5,690 nucleotides of DNA from JBIOWF01 sp044868295 (GTDB lineage Bacteria; Actinomycetota; Actinomycetes; Streptosporangiales; Streptosporangiaceae). Location of the stretch: positions 1 through 5,690 of the forward strand of contig JBIOWF010000184.1 in the NCBI GenBank assembly GCA_044868295.1, given 5' to 3'. A program made the translations under genes and the position numbers. The notes below the pieces were generated by a model. It saw nothing but the letters and a program-made list of their open reading frames with translations, did no database searches and was not told the DNA's origin. Below are positions 5,648-5,690 of this stretch, one piece after another (positions within the stretch are counted from its first letter, which is position 1; the number at the start of each line of letters is the position of its first letter).

Positions 5648-5690
5648 ATGCCGTACCTGACGATCAGCGACGTCACCGAGCACGAGATCG
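5648..5690 (+). CDS. start of an unidentified gene, truncated by the window edge
   Basis: An open frame begins at ATG 5648 and reads MPYLTISDVTEHEI up to the edge. An in-frame GTG at 5642 is an alternative start; GGTAAG at 5628-5633 or GAAG at 5638-5641 could serve as a weak ribosome binding site, so the choice is open. A palindromic AT-rich site just upstream fits a 5' regulatory region. The opening vaguely recalls small cupin-domain proteins, but 14 residues are too few to name it. Codon use is GC-rich at third positions like its neighbours. Confidence 0.5.
   Translation, partial: MPYLTISDVTEHEI

Noticed and set aside
1..5690. CRISPR array, tRNA or rRNA genes
   Set aside because: I saw no regularly spaced repeats, no cloverleaf with a conserved T-loop GTTCRA pattern, and no rRNA-like segments on either strand by eye.

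Overview
The window is high-GC DNA with strong G/C preference at third codon positions and frequent GTG starts, which fits an actinomycete. A classical (o-succinylbenzoate) menaquinone operon argues against Streptomyces itself, where the futalosine route is the known one; a Streptosporangiaceae-like or other non-Streptomyces actinomycete is a reasonable guess, but the sequence does not fix the genus.

Layout. Bases 1-2769 hold a tightly packed plus-strand menaquinone operon: the 3' end of menB (DHNA-CoA synthase), complete menC (o-succinylbenzoate synthase) and complete menD (SEPHCHC synthase). menB and menC are one base apart, and menC and menD are 28 bases apart. MenD and MenC catalyse consecutive steps. 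MenB acts after OSB has been activated to its CoA thioester by MenE, which is not in the window.

Bases 2770-3045 are non-coding with two weak hairpins. Bases about 3041-3921 are a decayed IS200/IS605-type (IS1341-like) element on the minus strand. It carries a TnpB-family RNA-guided nuclease gene that has lost its middle, including RuvC-I, and is frameshifted at the junction. A hairpin-rich right end, where the omega RNA should be encoded, is still recognisable, as is a TTGAT motif at the left edge. No tnpA is present.

Bases 3922-4248 contain no convincing gene. They hold a perfect 10-bp hairpin and the leader of the next gene. Bases 4249-4704 encode a PaaI-type hotdog thioesterase with a strong Shine-Dalgarno. 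Its proximity to menBCD makes it a candidate DHNA-CoA thioesterase, but that is inference only. Bases 4833-5465 encode a DedA-family membrane protein (a lipid-carrier transporter family). After a 176-base non-coding stretch with a small palindrome in its most AT-rich part, another plus-strand gene begins near the right edge and is cut off after about 15 codons.

I found no intact undescribed system. The most noteworthy item is the TnpB relic, whose guide-RNA region and presumed target motif look better preserved than its protein.
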